From: Pseudomonadota bacterium | GTDB lineage: Bacteria; Pseudomonadota; Gammaproteobacteria; Burkholderiales; Burkholderiaceae_C | Reading direction: 5' to 3' | Length of the DNA: 54,884 nt | Assembly (NCBI GenBank): GCA_021808445.1 | Contig: JAKBBP010000010.1 | Span: 30,005 to 84,888, forward strand | Translations under genes and position numbers: made by a program | The notes under the pieces: model-generated | What the model was told of the DNA's origin: nothing | Seen by the model: the letters and a program-made list of their open reading frames with translations, nothing else | The model's database searches: none | Shown here: positions 19,727 to 29,496 of the stretch, one piece after another | Numbering within the stretch: position 1 is the first letter of the stretch | Layout of the letters: each line of letters begins with the position of its first letter

Positions 19727-21184
19727 CTATCCCCCCGGAGGCGGCGTGGCCTTCCCCTGGGAGTCGCCCCAGGATCCGCCCAGCGCAGCAATCAGGTTCA
19801 CCGCAGCTGCGTAGCGCCGGTTGCGCAGGGTCAGCACCGCATTGCGCGCACTGGTCGCCGTGGTCTGGGCCGTGATCACGCCCAGATAATCCGCGGTTCC
19901 GGCCTTGTACTGGTTCAGTGCCAGCCGCAGGGAGACCTCGGCCGCCTGCACCACCTGCTCCTGCTCCCGGGCCTCGTGGCGCAGGATGGATTGCGCGCTC
20001 AGATTGTCCTGGACCTGCTGCATGGCCTGCAGGACGTCCTGCCGGTACACGGCCACCGCCTGCCGGTACGCGGCTCGGCCTGCCGCGAGCTTGGCGCTGC
20101 GCAGGCCGCCGTCGAACAGGGTCGCCGCCAGGCTGGGGCCCAGCGACCAGTACAGGGTCGGCGCGCTGAACAGCCGCGACAGGGTGGCCGCCTGCGCTCC
20201 GGCGGAGGCCCCCAGCGTGATGCTGGGCAGCCAGGCGCGCTGCTCGATGCCGATCTGCGCGTTGGCGGCCAGCACCTGCTGCGAGGCCGCGGCCAGGTCG
20301 GGCCGGCGCAGCAGCAGCTCGGCCGGCACGCCGGCCGGCACGCGCGGCACCGAAGGCAGGTCCCCGTCGGGGGCCAGGGCGAAGCCGGGCGCCGCCTGGC
20401 CGACCAGCACGGCGATGGCGTCCAGCAACTGCCGACGCGTGACCTGCAGGTCGGTGCGTGCGGTGCGTGCCTGCAGCAGCTGGGTACGCGCCTGCGCGAC
20501 GTTGGCCGCCGTGTCCACGCCGGCCTGGTAGCGGGACCGGGTGAGTCGCAGGGCGCGGGTGTAGTCGCCGACCGTGACGTCGGCCAGCCGGGCCTGGGCG
20601 TCCACGGTGCGCAGCTGCAGGTAGGTATTCGCCAGGCTGGTCTGCAGGCTCAGACGGGTGGCGCGCAAGGTGGCATGGCTGGCCCGCGCGTTGGCCCTGC
20701 CCTGCTCCACCTGCAGGCGCACGCTGCCCCAGAGATCGGGTTCCCAACTGGCCTGCAGGCCGGCACTGAAGCTGTTCTGCGCGGAGGACGCGGCGCCCTG
20801 CGACGGCAGGCTGCGCGCGCGCGTCGCGCCGGCCGTGGCCTGCAGCACCGGCGCGTAGGCCGCGCGCGCCTGCTCCAGCGCCGCCTGCGCCTGCTGGTAC
20901 ACGGCAAGTTGCGCGGCCAGGCTCTGGTTGTGCCGGCCCAGCTCGAGCTCCAGGCGGTCCAGGGTCGGGTCGCCGAAGACCTTCCACCATGCCCCGTCCG
21001 CGGGCATGGGCGCGGCCTCGCCCACTTCGCGCCAGCCGGATTGCGCCGCGTAGGCCGCGGGCAGCTGCTCCTGTACGGGGGGCATGGGCGGCCGCGCCGC
21101 GCAGGCCGCGAGCAGGCACAAGCACAAGCCGGCGCCGACGGCGCGCCCGGCGCGCGGGAGCAGGGAGGGCATTGCGGGCTTCAT
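19727..21184 (-). CDS. Outer-membrane efflux lipoprotein (NodT/OprM family)
   Basis: 485 residues. A lipoprotein signal ends in LLAAC with lipidated Cys28. DGAWWKVFGDPTLDRLE is the usual start of NodT-type channels. Two outer-membrane efflux (OEP) repeats follow: FSAGLQASWEPDLWGSVR in the first, and LRRPDLAAASQQVLAANAQIG and GPSLAATLFDGGLR in the second. It forms the trimeric TolC-like exit duct for the RND pump. Its ATG overlaps the stop of the preceding pump gene (ATGA). In E. coli mdtABC depends on TolC encoded elsewhere; here a dedicated channel is built into the operon. Confidence 0.95.
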   Translation of the reverse strand: MKPAMPSLLPRAGRAVGAGLCLCLLAACAARPPMPPVQEQLPAAYAAQSGWREVGEAAPMPADGAWWKVFGDPTLDRLELELGRHNQSLAAQLAVYQQAQAALEQARAAYAPVLQATAGATRARSLPSQGAASSAQNSFSAGLQASWEPDLWGSVRLQVEQGRANARASHATLRATRLSLQTSLANTYLQLRTVDAQARLADVTVGDYTRALRLTRSRYQAGVDTAANVAQARTQLLQARTARTDLQVTRRQLLDAIAVLVGQAAPGFALAPDGDLPSVPRVPAGVPAELLLRRPDLAAASQQVLAANAQIGIEQRAWLPSITLGASAGAQAATLSRLFSAPTLYWSLGPSLAATLFDGGLRSAKLAAGRAAYRQAVAVYRQDVLQAMQQVQDNLSAQSILRHEAREQEQVVQAAEVSLRLALNQYKAGTADYLGVITAQTTATSARNAVLTLRNRRYAAAVNLIAALGGSWGDSQGKATPPPGG

Positions 21185-24100
21185 GGTCGGGAATCCAGGG
21201 ACAGCGGACGACCGCTGCGTCCGAAGCGGCTCAGGGTCCAGCGGCGCAGGCGGTCGAGTTCGAGGTAGATCACCGGCGTGGTGTACAGCGTGAGCGCCTG
21301 GCTGACCAGCAGGCCTCCGGCGATGGCGATGCCCAGGGGCTGGCGCAGCTCGGCGCCGTTCCCGGTGACCAGGGCCAGCGGAAGCGCCGTGAACAGCGCT
21401 GCCATGGTGGTCATCAGAATCGGGCGCAGGCGCAGCGTGGCGGCCATGTAGATGGCCTCGCGCGGATCCAGCCCCAGGTCGCGCTCGGCCTGCAGCGCGA
21501 AATCCACCATCAGGATGGCGTTCTTCTTGACGATGCCGATGAGCAGGAACACGCCGATCAGCGAGATGATGGAGAACTCCGTGTGGAACAGCATCAGCGC
21601 CAGCACCGCGCCGACGCCGGCCGGCGGCAGCGTGGACAGGATCGTGAGGGGATGCAGGGTGCTCTCGTACAGCATGCCCAGCACGATGTAGATGGCGAAG
21701 ATCGCCGCAAGGATGAACAGGGGCTGGTCGTGCAGGGTCTGCGCGAACACCTGGGCGGTGCCCTGAAAGCCCCCGTGGATGCTCGAGGGCAGCTGGATCT
21801 GCGCCAGCGCCTGCTGGATGCGCGTCTGCGCCTGGCTGAGGGTGACCCCGGGGTCGAGGTTGAAGAACAGGGTCGAGGATGCGAACAGCCCCTGGTGATT
21901 CACCGAAAGCGGCGTGTTGCCGAGCTGGTAGTGCACGAGCTGGGACAAGGGCACCACCGCGCCCGACGGGGCCACGACGTGCAGGCGCTGCAGGGCCTGG
22001 CGGTCGCGCCGCCACTGGGGCGCTGCCTCCATGACCACGCGGTACTGGTTCAGGGGCGCGTAGATGGTGGAGATCAGTCGCTGCCCGAAGGCATCGTTGA
22101 GCGTGGCGTCGATGGTGGCGATGGGAATGCCCAGGCGAGCCGCGGCCGTGCGGTCGATGGCCAGGCGCAGCGCCAGGCCCGAAGCCTGCTGGTCACTGTT
22201 GACGTTGTTCAACCCGGCAAGGTGCTGGAAAGCCGCCAGCACCCGAGGCTCCCAGCGCAGCAGGGTGTCCAGGTCGTCGGACTGCAGCGTGTACTCGTAG
22301 GTGGCCTGCGCCGGCCGACCTCCGACATGGATGTCCTGACCGGGGAACAGGAACACCTGCACCCCGCCCAGCCGGGACAGCGCCGCGTGCAATTGCATCA
22401 TCACCCGCTGCACGCCCACGCGCTCGGAGATGGGCTTGAGCTGCATGTACAGGAAGGCTCCGTCGCCACTGCTGGAAAAGGCCATCACGTCCTGCACGGC
22501 CGGATTGCGACGCACGATGCGCTCGATGCTGCCCAGGCGGCGGCTCATCGACTGGAAGGAACTGGACTGGTCGGCCGATACGTGGCCCAGCAGCAGTCCG
22601 GTGTCCTGCGTGGGGAAAAAGCCCTTGGGCACGACCGCATACAGGTAGGCGCTGAGCGCGATGCTGCCGACGAACACCAGCAGCATGAGCAGCGGATGAC
22701 GCAGCGCCGTGCGCAGGCTGCGGGCGTAGACATCGTGCACGCCATCCCAGACGCGCTCCAGGCGCGAAGCCCGCGTCCCCTGCGGCGGCCGCGCAGGCGC
22801 CCTCAGCCAGCGCGAGGCCAGCATCGGGGTCACGGTCAGCGACACCAGCAGGGAGATGCCAATGGCCACCGACAGGGTCACCGCGAATTCGTGGAACAGT
22901 CGCCCCACGATACCTCCCATGAACAGCACCGGCAGGAACACCGCGACCAGCGACAGGCTCATGGACAGCACGGTGAAGCCCACTTCGCGGGCTCCACGCA
23001 GCGCGGCCTGCAGCGCAGGCACGCCGGCCTCGACATGGCGGGAAATGTTCTCGGTGACCACGATGGCATCGTCCACCACGAACCCGGTGGCGACGATCAG
23101 GGCCATCAGGGACAGGTTGTCCAGGGAGTAGCCGAGCAGCCACATGGCCGCGAAGGTGCCCACCAGCGACAGCGGAACGGCCAGCGCGGGAATCAGCGTG
23201 GCCCGCCAGTCGCGCAGGAACAGCCACACCACCAGCACCACCAGCAGCACGGCGATCACCAGCGTGCTCTCGACGTCGCGCAGCGAGGCCCGGATGGTGG
23301 TCGTGCGATCCGACAGCACGCGCACGTCGATGGCCGCCGGAATCGAAGCCCGCAGGCGCGGAAGCGCCGCCTGCACGCCGTCCACCGCCTGGATGATGTT
23401 CGCGCCGGGCTGGCGGAACACGATCAGCAGCACCGCCGGCTGGCCGTCGGCCAGGCCCACGTTCCGGGTGTCCTGCAGACCCTCGCTCACCGTGGCCACG
23501 TCCGACAGGGGCACCGCGACCCCGTTGCGCCAGGCCACCACCACGCGGCTGTATTCCGCGGGCAGGCTGAGCTGATCGTTGGCGCCGACCTGCCAGCGCC
23601 GCCCGCCGCTGTCGATGGCGCCCTTGGGGGCGTCCACGTTCGCCGCGGCGATGGCCTGGCGCACCTGCTCCAGGCCCAGGCCCAGCGCGTCCAGGCGCGG
23701 CACATCGAGCTCGACGCGCACGGCCGGCAGCGCGGAGCCGCCCACGTTGACCTGTCCGATGCCCGGAAGCTGGGAGATCTTCTGCGCGAGGATGGTCGAG
23801 GCCGCGTCGTACATCTGCCCGCGCGACAGGGTCGCCGAGGTCAGCGCGATGATCATGATCGGCGAGTCGGCGGGATTGACCTTGCGGTAGGTCGGATTCC
23901 CCGCCAGGCCGCTGGGCAGCAGGGGGCGCGCGGCGTTGAGCGCGGCCTGCACCTCGCGTGCCGCGTCGTCGATGTTCTTGGACAGCCCGAACTGCAGCAC
24001 GATGCGGGTCGAGCCCTGGTCGCTGCTGGACGTCATCTGGCTGATGCCGGAGATCGTGCCCAGCGCGCGCTCCAGCGGAGTGGCCACCGTGGCGGCCATG

Positions 24101-24273
24101 ACCTCGGGGCTGGCTCCGGCCAGGCTGGCCTGCACCGTGATGGTGGGAAAGTCCACCTGGGGCAACGGGGAGACGGGAAGCTGGCGAAAGGCCAGGATGC
24201 CCGCCAGCAGCACGGCCAGCGCCAGCAGCGTGGTGCCCACGCTGCGCCGGATGAAGGGCGCGCTGAGGTTCAC
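21181..24273 (-). CDS. mdtC: RND multidrug efflux pump, MdtC-like
   Basis: 1030 residues, the usual RND length, with two halves each of one helix, a large periplasmic loop and further helices. [29 protein letters not shown] follows TM1. [17 protein letters not shown] in TM4 has the paired Asp of the proton relay. The C-terminal half carries [14 protein letters not shown]-like sequence ([15 protein letters not shown]). The start is GTG, overlapping the previous gene's stop (GTGA). It probably forms a heteromeric inner-membrane pump with the MdtB-like protein, as in E. coli MdtBC; which paralogue is B or C is inferred from order. Confidence 0.95.
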   Translation of the reverse strand: MNLSAPFIRRSVGTTLLALAVLLAGILAFRQLPVSPLPQVDFPTITVQASLAGASPEVMAATVATPLERALGTISGISQMTSSSDQGSTRIVLQFGLSKNIDDAAREVQAALNAARPLLPSGLAGNPTYRKVNPADSPIMIIALTSATLSRGQMYDAASTILAQKISQLPGIGQVNVGGSALPAVRVELDVPRLDALGLGLEQVRQAIAAANVDAPKGAIDSGGRRWQVGANDQLSLPAEYSRVVVAWRNGVAVPLSDVATVSEGLQDTRNVGLADGQPAVLLIVFRQPGANIIQAVDGVQAALPRLRASIPAAIDVRVLSDRTTTIRASLRDVESTLVIAVLLVVLVVWLFLRDWRATLIPALAVPLSLVGTFAAMWLLGYSLDNLSLMALIVATGFVVDDAIVVTENISRHVEAGVPALQAALRGAREVGFTVLSMSLSLVAVFLPVLFMGGIVGRLFHEFAVTLSVAIGISLLVSLTVTPMLASRWLRAPARPPQGTRASRLERVWDGVHDVYARSLRTALRHPLLMLLVFVGSIALSAYLYAVVPKGFFPTQDTGLLLGHVSADQSSSFQSMSRRLGSIERIVRRNPAVQDVMAFSSSGDGAFLYMQLKPISERVGVQRVMMQLHAALSRLGGVQVFLFPGQDIHVGGRPAQATYEYTLQSDDLDTLLRWEPRVLAAFQHLAGLNNVNSDQQASGLALRLAIDRTAAARLGIPIATIDATLNDAFGQRLISTIYAPLNQYRVVMEAAPQWRRDRQALQRLHVVAPSGAVVPLSQLVHYQLGNTPLSVNHQGLFASSTLFFNLDPGVTLSQAQTRIQQALAQIQLPSSIHGGFQGTAQVFAQTLHDQPLFILAAIFAIYIVLGMLYESTLHPLTILSTLPPAGVGAVLALMLFHTEFSIISLIGVFLLIGIVKKNAILMVDFALQAERDLGLDPREAIYMAATLRLRPILMTTMAALFTALPLALVTGNGAELRQPLGIAIAGGLLVSQALTLYTTPVIYLELDRLRRWTLSRFGRSGRPLSLDSRP

Positions 24274-27200
24274 GCGCCCGCCTCCGCGGCGCCATCGCGG
24301 CGCCGACGGGCATCGATGCGTGCGGCGAGCCGGTCGAAGCCCAGATAGATCACCGGGGTGGTGAACAGGGTGAGCAATTGCGACAACAGCAGCCCGCCGA
24401 TCAGCGAGATGCCCAGCGGCTGGCGCAACTCGGCGCCCATGCCCCCGCCCACCACCAGGGGCACCGCGCCGAACAGCGCGGCAAAGGTGGTCATCAGAAT
24501 CGGACGCAGGCGCAGCCGCGCCGCCTGCAGCATGGCCTGCTCGGCCGGCATGCCCTGGCGGCGCTGCGCGTCCAGCGCGAAATCGACCATCAAGATGGCG
24601 TTCTTCTGCACGATGCCGATGAGCAGCACGATGCCGATGATGGCAATGACACTGAGGTCATGGCCGGTCGCCATCAGCGCCAGCAAGGCGCCGATGCCGG
24701 CGGACGGCAGGGTCGACAGGATGGTCACCGGGTGGATGTAGCTCTCGTACAGCACCCCCAGCACGATGTACATGGTGGCCACCGCGGCCAGGAGCAGCCA
24801 CAGTTCGTTCGACAGCGCGGCCTGGAAGGCACTGGCCGCCCCCTGGAAGCGCAGGCTCACCGTGGGCGGCATCCCGGCCTTCGCCGCGGCGTCCTGGATG
24901 GCCTGCACGGCGGCGCCCAGCGAGGTGCCGGAGGAAAGGTCGAAGGACATCAGCACGGCCGGGAACTGACCGAGGTGGTCCCGCGCCAGGGGCGTGCTGC
25001 GCTGCTCGATGCGCGCCACCGCGCGCAGCGGCACCTGCTGCCCCGTGGTGGTGCTCAGGTACACCTTGTCGAAGGCCTCCAGCCCGGCGCCTGGAGGCAC
25101 GCGCACGCCCAGCACCACACGGTACTGCGCGGACTGTGTGAACACGGTGGACACCAGGCGCTGCCCGAAGGCGTCGTACAGCGCGGCATCGATGGCGCTC
25201 ATGCTCAGGCCCAGCCGGGCGGCACTGGCGCGGTCCACGTCCACGTAGGCCTGCAGGCCCCGGTCCTGCAGATCGTCGCTGACACCGGCCAGTTGCGGCA
25301 GGGTGCGAAGGCGCGGCAGCAGGCGCTGCACGGCCTGGCGCAGGTCCGCGGAGTTGGTGGCCGACAGGCTGAACTGGTAGGTGTAGCGACTGAGCAGGTC
25401 GTCGATGCTCAGATCCTGGACCGGCTGCATGTACAGCCTGACGCCGGGCACGGCATCGGCCAGGCGCTGCAGGTCCTGCTGCACCGCGACGACCCGCTTG
25501 CCGCGCTGCTGCAGCGGCTTCAGGCTGATCAGCAGGCGCGAGCTGTTCATGGTGGTGTTGGTGCCGTCGATGCCTGCGACGGCCGACACACTGGCCACCG
25601 CGGGATCGCGCAGCAAGGCCTTCACCAGCGCCGACTGGCGCTGCTCCATGGCGCGGAAGGACACCTCCTGCCCGGCCACCGCCGTGCCTTGGATCAAGCC
25701 GGTGTCCTCCACCGGAAAGAAGCCCTTGGGCATCAGCACGTAGAGCAGGCCGGTGAGCAGCACCAGTCCGATCGAGGCGAGCAGTACCGCGCGCTGGTGT
25801 CGCAGCACCCATCCCAGCCCGCGGGCGTAGGCATCGGCCAGGGCGTCCAGCGCCTTGCCGGACGCACGGAACCAGCGCCCCTGCCCGGCCTCGGGCACGT
25901 GGCGCAGCAGGCGCGCGCACAGCATCGGCGTGAAGCTCAGCGAGACACCGGCGGAGATCACGATGGCCACCGCCAGTGTGATGGCGAATTCGCGGAACAG
26001 ACGCCCGACCACGTCGCCCATGAACAGCAGCGGGATCAGCACGGCGATCAGCGAAAAGGTCAGCGAGATGATGGTGAAGCCGATCTGCGCGGCCCCCTTC
26101 AGGGCGGCCCGCATGGGTGGCTCACCCTGCTCGATGTGCCTCGCCACGTTCTCGATCATGACGATCGCATCGTCCACCACGAAGCCCGTGGCAATGGTCA
26201 GGGCCATCAGGGTCAGGGTGTTGATGGAAAAGCCCAGCAGCACCATGGCCCCGAAGGTGCCCAGCAGCGCCAGCGGTACCGCGGTGGCCGGTATGAAGGT
26301 GGCGCGTGCGCTGCGCAGGAAGGCAAAGATCACCAGCACCACCAGCACCACCGACAGCAGCAGTTCGAAACTCACGTCGGAGATCGCCGCGCGGATGGTC
26401 ACCGTGCGATCCGACAGGACGTCCAGCGTGGCGGACTCGGGCAATTGCGCGCGAAGCGCCGGAAGCAGCCTGCGGATCTGGTCGACCACCTGGATCACGT
26501 TGGCGCCGGGTTGGCGCTGCACATCGATGACGATGCCGGGCTTGCCGTTGACCAGGGCGGCCTGCCAGGCGTTCTCCGCGCCGGTGCCAACCTGGGCCAC
26601 GTCGCCCAGGCGCACCGCGGCGCCTGCGCTGGTGCCGATGATCAGATCGCGGTATTGCCGGGGCGTGCCGATCTGGTCGTTGGCGTCGATGCTGAAGGCC
26701 TGCTGGCTGCCGTCGATGCTGCCCTTGGGGCTGTTCACGTTGGCGTTGGCGATGGCCGTGCGAACGGCATCCAGCCCGATTCCCCGCGCCGCCAGGGCGC
26801 GCGCATCCACCTGGATCCGAATGGCCGGCTTGTTGCCCCCCGACAGCGTCACCAGGCCCACCCCCGGCACCTGGGAGAGCTTCTGGCTCAGGCGGGTGTC
26901 GGCCAGGTCGTACAGCGTGGTCAGGGGCAAGACCCCGGAGGTCAATCCGAGGGTGATCACCGGCGCGTCGGCCGGGTTGACCTTGGCGTACACCGGGGGA
27001 TGCGGCAGATCCGTGGGCAGCAGCGAGCCGGCCGCGTTGATCGCCGCCTGGACCTCCTGCTCGGCCACGTCCAGCGGCAGCGAGAGGTCGAAGCGCAGGG
27101 TGATCACGGAGGCCCCGCCCGAGCTCACCGACCACATCTGCCCCAAGCCGGGCATCTGTCCGAACTGCCGCTCCAGCGGCGCGGTCACCGAGGAGGACAT

Positions 27201-27425
27201 CACGTCGGGACTGGCCCCCGGATACAGCGTGGTCACCTGGATGGTCGGGTAGTCGACCTCGGGCAGCGGGGCCTGGGGCAGCAGGCGCAGGCCGACCAGG
27301 CCCGCCACCAGCACCGCGATCATCAACAGCGAGGTCGCGATGGGACGCAGGATGAACACGCGCGAGGGGCTGGGCCGCTCGGAGCCGTCCTGCCCGGGCG
27401 CCTCGCGGGGGGTCTCACCCGACAT
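24270..27425 (-). CDS. mdtB: RND multidrug efflux pump, MdtB-like
   Basis: 1051 residues. [21 protein letters not shown] is TM1, followed by [25 protein letters not shown]4 holds [17 protein letters not shown] with the proton-relay Asp pair. TM10 region has [17 protein letters not shown] start at [11 protein letters not shown], whose ATG overlaps the end of the adaptor gene by 11 bases; a longer in-frame start would lie well inside that gene. An N-terminal extension of about 25 hydrophilic residues precedes the first helix. It is coupled to the mdtC-like gene by GTGA. Confidence 0.95.
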   Translation of the reverse strand: MSGETPREAPGQDGSERPSPSRVFILRPIATSLLMIAVLVAGLVGLRLLPQAPLPEVDYPTIQVTTLYPGASPDVMSSSVTAPLERQFGQMPGLGQMWSVSSGGASVITLRFDLSLPLDVAEQEVQAAINAAGSLLPTDLPHPPVYAKVNPADAPVITLGLTSGVLPLTTLYDLADTRLSQKLSQVPGVGLVTLSGGNKPAIRIQVDARALAARGIGLDAVRTAIANANVNSPKGSIDGSQQAFSIDANDQIGTPRQYRDLIIGTSAGAAVRLGDVAQVGTGAENAWQAALVNGKPGIVIDVQRQPGANVIQVVDQIRRLLPALRAQLPESATLDVLSDRTVTIRAAISDVSFELLLSVVLVVLVIFAFLRSARATFIPATAVPLALLGTFGAMVLLGFSINTLTLMALTIATGFVVDDAIVMIENVARHIEQGEPPMRAALKGAAQIGFTIISLTFSLIAVLIPLLFMGDVVGRLFREFAITLAVAIVISAGVSLSFTPMLCARLLRHVPEAGQGRWFRASGKALDALADAYARGLGWVLRHQRAVLLASIGLVLLTGLLYVLMPKGFFPVEDTGLIQGTAVAGQEVSFRAMEQRQSALVKALLRDPAVASVSAVAGIDGTNTTMNSSRLLISLKPLQQRGKRVVAVQQDLQRLADAVPGVRLYMQPVQDLSIDDLLSRYTYQFSLSATNSADLRQAVQRLLPRLRTLPQLAGVSDDLQDRGLQAYVDVDRASAARLGLSMSAIDAALYDAFGQRLVSTVFTQSAQYRVVLGVRVPPGAGLEAFDKVYLSTTTGQQVPLRAVARIEQRSTPLARDHLGQFPAVLMSFDLSSGTSLGAAVQAIQDAAAKAGMPPTVSLRFQGAASAFQAALSNELWLLLAAVATMYIVLGVLYESYIHPVTILSTLPSAGIGALLALMATGHDLSVIAIIGIVLLIGIVQKNAILMVDFALDAQRRQGMPAEQAMLQAARLRLRPILMTTFAALFGAVPLVVGGGMGAELRQPLGISLIGGLLLSQLLTLFTTPVIYLGFDRLAARIDARRRRDGAAEAGA

Positions 27426-28719
27426 GTCGGCGACTCGCCGGGGCCGCGCTCGGGCCCGCCGGCTCGGAGGCGGCCGGCACCACATGCACCCTGGCCCCCT
27501 CGCGCAGATGGTCCAGCCCGGCCGTCACCACGCGCTCTCCAGGCTTCAGCCCCGACAGCACCTGGGTCTGCCCGTTCCACACGGCACCCGTGCGAACCTG
27601 CCGCACCGCCACGCTGCCCTTCGCGCCGATCACATACACGTAGGTTCCGTTCGCGCCGACGGCCACCGCGGTGCTGGGCACCACCATGGCATCCGGGATG
27701 CTGTGCTTGAGCACGCGCACGTTGACGAACTGGTTGGGCAGCAGGCTCAAGGCCCGATTGGCGAAGCGGGCGCGCAGCGCCAGCGTGCCGGTGGAGGTGG
27801 AGATCTGGTTGTCCGCCGCCAGCAGCTCGCCCCGCGCCAGCAAGGCGCTGTCCGCTGCGTTCCAGGCCTGCACCTGGGCGTGCCGGCCCTCGGCCAGCTG
27901 GCGCAGGAGTTCACCGACCTCGCCCTGCGGAAGCGCGAAACTCACCTCGATGGGCTGCACCTGCGCGATGGTCACGATCGGTGCCGCCCCGCCGCCGCTG
28001 CCCGCGGTGGCGCTCGACGAGGAGGAGGTGGACGCGCTCTGGCCCACGGCTCCCGAGGTGGTGACCATGTTGCCCGGATCCACCAGGCGCAGCCCGGCGA
28101 TTCCGGAGACCGGAGCGGTGATGCGGGTCCACGACAGTTGCAGGCGCGCGTTGTCCAGGCTCGCCGTGTTGGCATCGAGCTGGGCCTTGAGCTGGGCCAC
28201 GGTGGCGCGCTGATCGGCCACCTGCTGGGCCGAAATGGCGTCCTGCCCGAGCAGCGTCTCGTAGCGCTGCAGGTCGCTGCGGGCGCCGGCGAGCTGGGCG
28301 GCCGTCTGCTCGCGCGTGGCCTGCGCCTGCTCGACGGCGATGCGGAAGGGGCGTGGGTCGATGGTGGCCAGCACCTGGCCCGCCCGCACCGCCTGTCCCT
28401 GGTGGAAGTCCACGCTTTGCAGCAGGCCCGACACGCGCGGCATCACGCTGGCCAGCGTGTGCGGCGTGACGGTGCCCAGGGCCGTCAGCCACACCGGCAC
28501 CGTCTGCACGCGTACCGTGGCGGCGGTGACGGCCGTCGTCTGCTGCGCGCCGAAGGGGCCACGGCGCATGCCGCCGGCGACGCCCGGCCGGGCCTGGTGC
28601 CCGGTGTGCCACCAGATGCCGGCGCCCAGCGCGGCCAGCAGGATCAGCGCCAGCAGCCAGGGCCAGCGCCTCGGCGGCTTGCGGGAAGGAGGGTTGGGTT
28701 CGGGCAGGGGATCGGCCAT
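27415..28719 (-). CDS. mdtA: RND periplasmic adaptor (membrane fusion protein), MdtA-like
   Basis: 434 residues. One N-terminal helix ([19 protein letters not shown], about 19-37) anchors it. The barrel-sandwich motif [34 protein letters not shown] and its second half [24 protein letters not shown] flank an alpha-hairpin. It bridges the inner-membrane pump and outer-membrane channel. A Ser/Gly/Ala-rich insert ([17 protein letters not shown]) interrupts the beta-barrel domain after about residue 230, which is unusual and may be a flexible loop. It is the first gene of the operon. No baeSR-type regulator lies next to it. Confidence 0.94.
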   Translation of the reverse strand: MADPLPEPNPPSRKPPRRWPWLLALILLAALGAGIWWHTGHQARPGVAGGMRRGPFGAQQTTAVTAATVRVQTVPVWLTALGTVTPHTLASVMPRVSGLLQSVDFHQGQAVRAGQVLATIDPRPFRIAVEQAQATREQTAAQLAGARSDLQRYETLLGQDAISAQQVADQRATVAQLKAQLDANTASLDNARLQLSWTRITAPVSGIAGLRLVDPGNMVTTSGAVGQSASTSSSSSATAGSGGGAAPIVTIAQVQPIEVSFALPQGEVGELLRQLAEGRHAQVQAWNAADSALLARGELLAADNQISTSTGTLALRARFANRALSLLPNQFVNVRVLKHSIPDAMVVPSTAVAVGANGTYVYVIGAKGSVAVRQVRTGAVWNGQTQVLSGLKPGERVVTAGLDHLREGARVHVVPAASEPAGPSAAPASRRHVG

Positions 28720-28842
28720 CGCGGGGCGGCGAATCAGGCAAGCGGGAGGGGTTCGTTCGGTGTGCGCGGCACGCGTGCTGCGCGCCACCCGGAATGATGC
28801 CCGCGACGTGTGTCGCCCACATGCAGCGAATGTGAGCAAATA

Positions 28843-29433
28843 TTACGAGTCGCCCGGCTTGCGCGAGGATTCCTCCCGCGGGTCCCGCTGGTGGTTCCAG
28901 TAGACCTCGGCTCCGGGCTCGTTGAGCACCCTGGCCAGCACGAACAGCAGGTCCGACAGGCGGTTGAGCAGGCGCAGCGCCAGCGCGAGACCCTCGCCGG
29001 CCTCGGCCTGCTGCTCGCGCAGGCGCACCAGGGTGCGCTCCGCGCGGCGTGCCACGGTGCGGCAGACATGGGCCTGCGCGGCCGCGCGGCTGCCGCCGGG
29101 GAGGATGAACTCCCGCAACGGCGGCAGGCCGGCGTTGTAGGAAGCGATGGCGTCGTCCAGGCGCTGCAGCGCAGCCTGGTCCAGCAGCGCCATGCCGGGC
29201 ACGGCCAGCTCGCCGCCCAGGTTGAACAGGTCCTGCTGGACCTGCAGCAGCAGCATGCGCGCCTGCGGCGGCATCGGCTCGCACAGCAGCAAGCCGAGAT
29301 GGGCGTTGAGTTCGTCCACATCGCCCAGCGCCTCGATGCGCACAGCAGCCTTGGAGCAGCGCGAACCATCGCCCAGCCCGGTGGTGCCGGAGTCGCCCGT
29401 GCGGGTGGTGATGGCGCTGAGTCGATTTCCCAT
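28843..29433 (-). CDS. Cob(I)alamin adenosyltransferase, PduO/MMAB type
   Basis: 196 residues. It transfers the adenosyl group of ATP to cob(I)alamin, giving adenosylcobalamin. TRTGDSGTTGL (10-20) is the N-terminal ATP-binding signature. ALGDVDELNAHLG (about 35-47), FILPGGS and the C-terminal NRLSDLLFVLARV complete the PduO pattern. I start at MGNRLSAITTRTG, the normal family start, 13 codons inside the longest frame. It lies 63 bases after paaZ and 123 bases before the efflux operon. No B12-dependent enzyme, B12 riboswitch or cob gene is nearby. Confidence 0.94.
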   Translation of the reverse strand: MGNRLSAITTRTGDSGTTGLGDGSRCSKAAVRIEALGDVDELNAHLGLLLCEPMPPQARMLLLQVQQDLFNLGGELAVPGMALLDQAALQRLDDAIASYNAGLPPLREFILPGGSRAAAQAHVCRTVARRAERTLVRLREQQAEAGEGLALALRLLNRLSDLLFVLARVLNEPGAEVYWNHQRDPREESSRKPGDS

Positions 29434-29496
29434 GGTTGCTGCCCCGGTGCAAATGCGCATTGTCGCGCGCATTGTTGCCTACATGCCGGAGCCCGG

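Noticed and set aside
18225-21125. Possible fusion of MFS protein with an upstream domain
   Set aside because: The upstream half is an off-frame reading of the channel gene and has no conserved pattern.
28840-28845. TAATAT as the -10 of the efflux operon
   Set aside because: It overlaps the adenosyltransferase stop and has no -35 at the proper distance.
29434-29496. Cobalamin riboswitch before the adenosyltransferase gene
   Set aside because: The gap of 63 bases is too short and lacks the B12-box.
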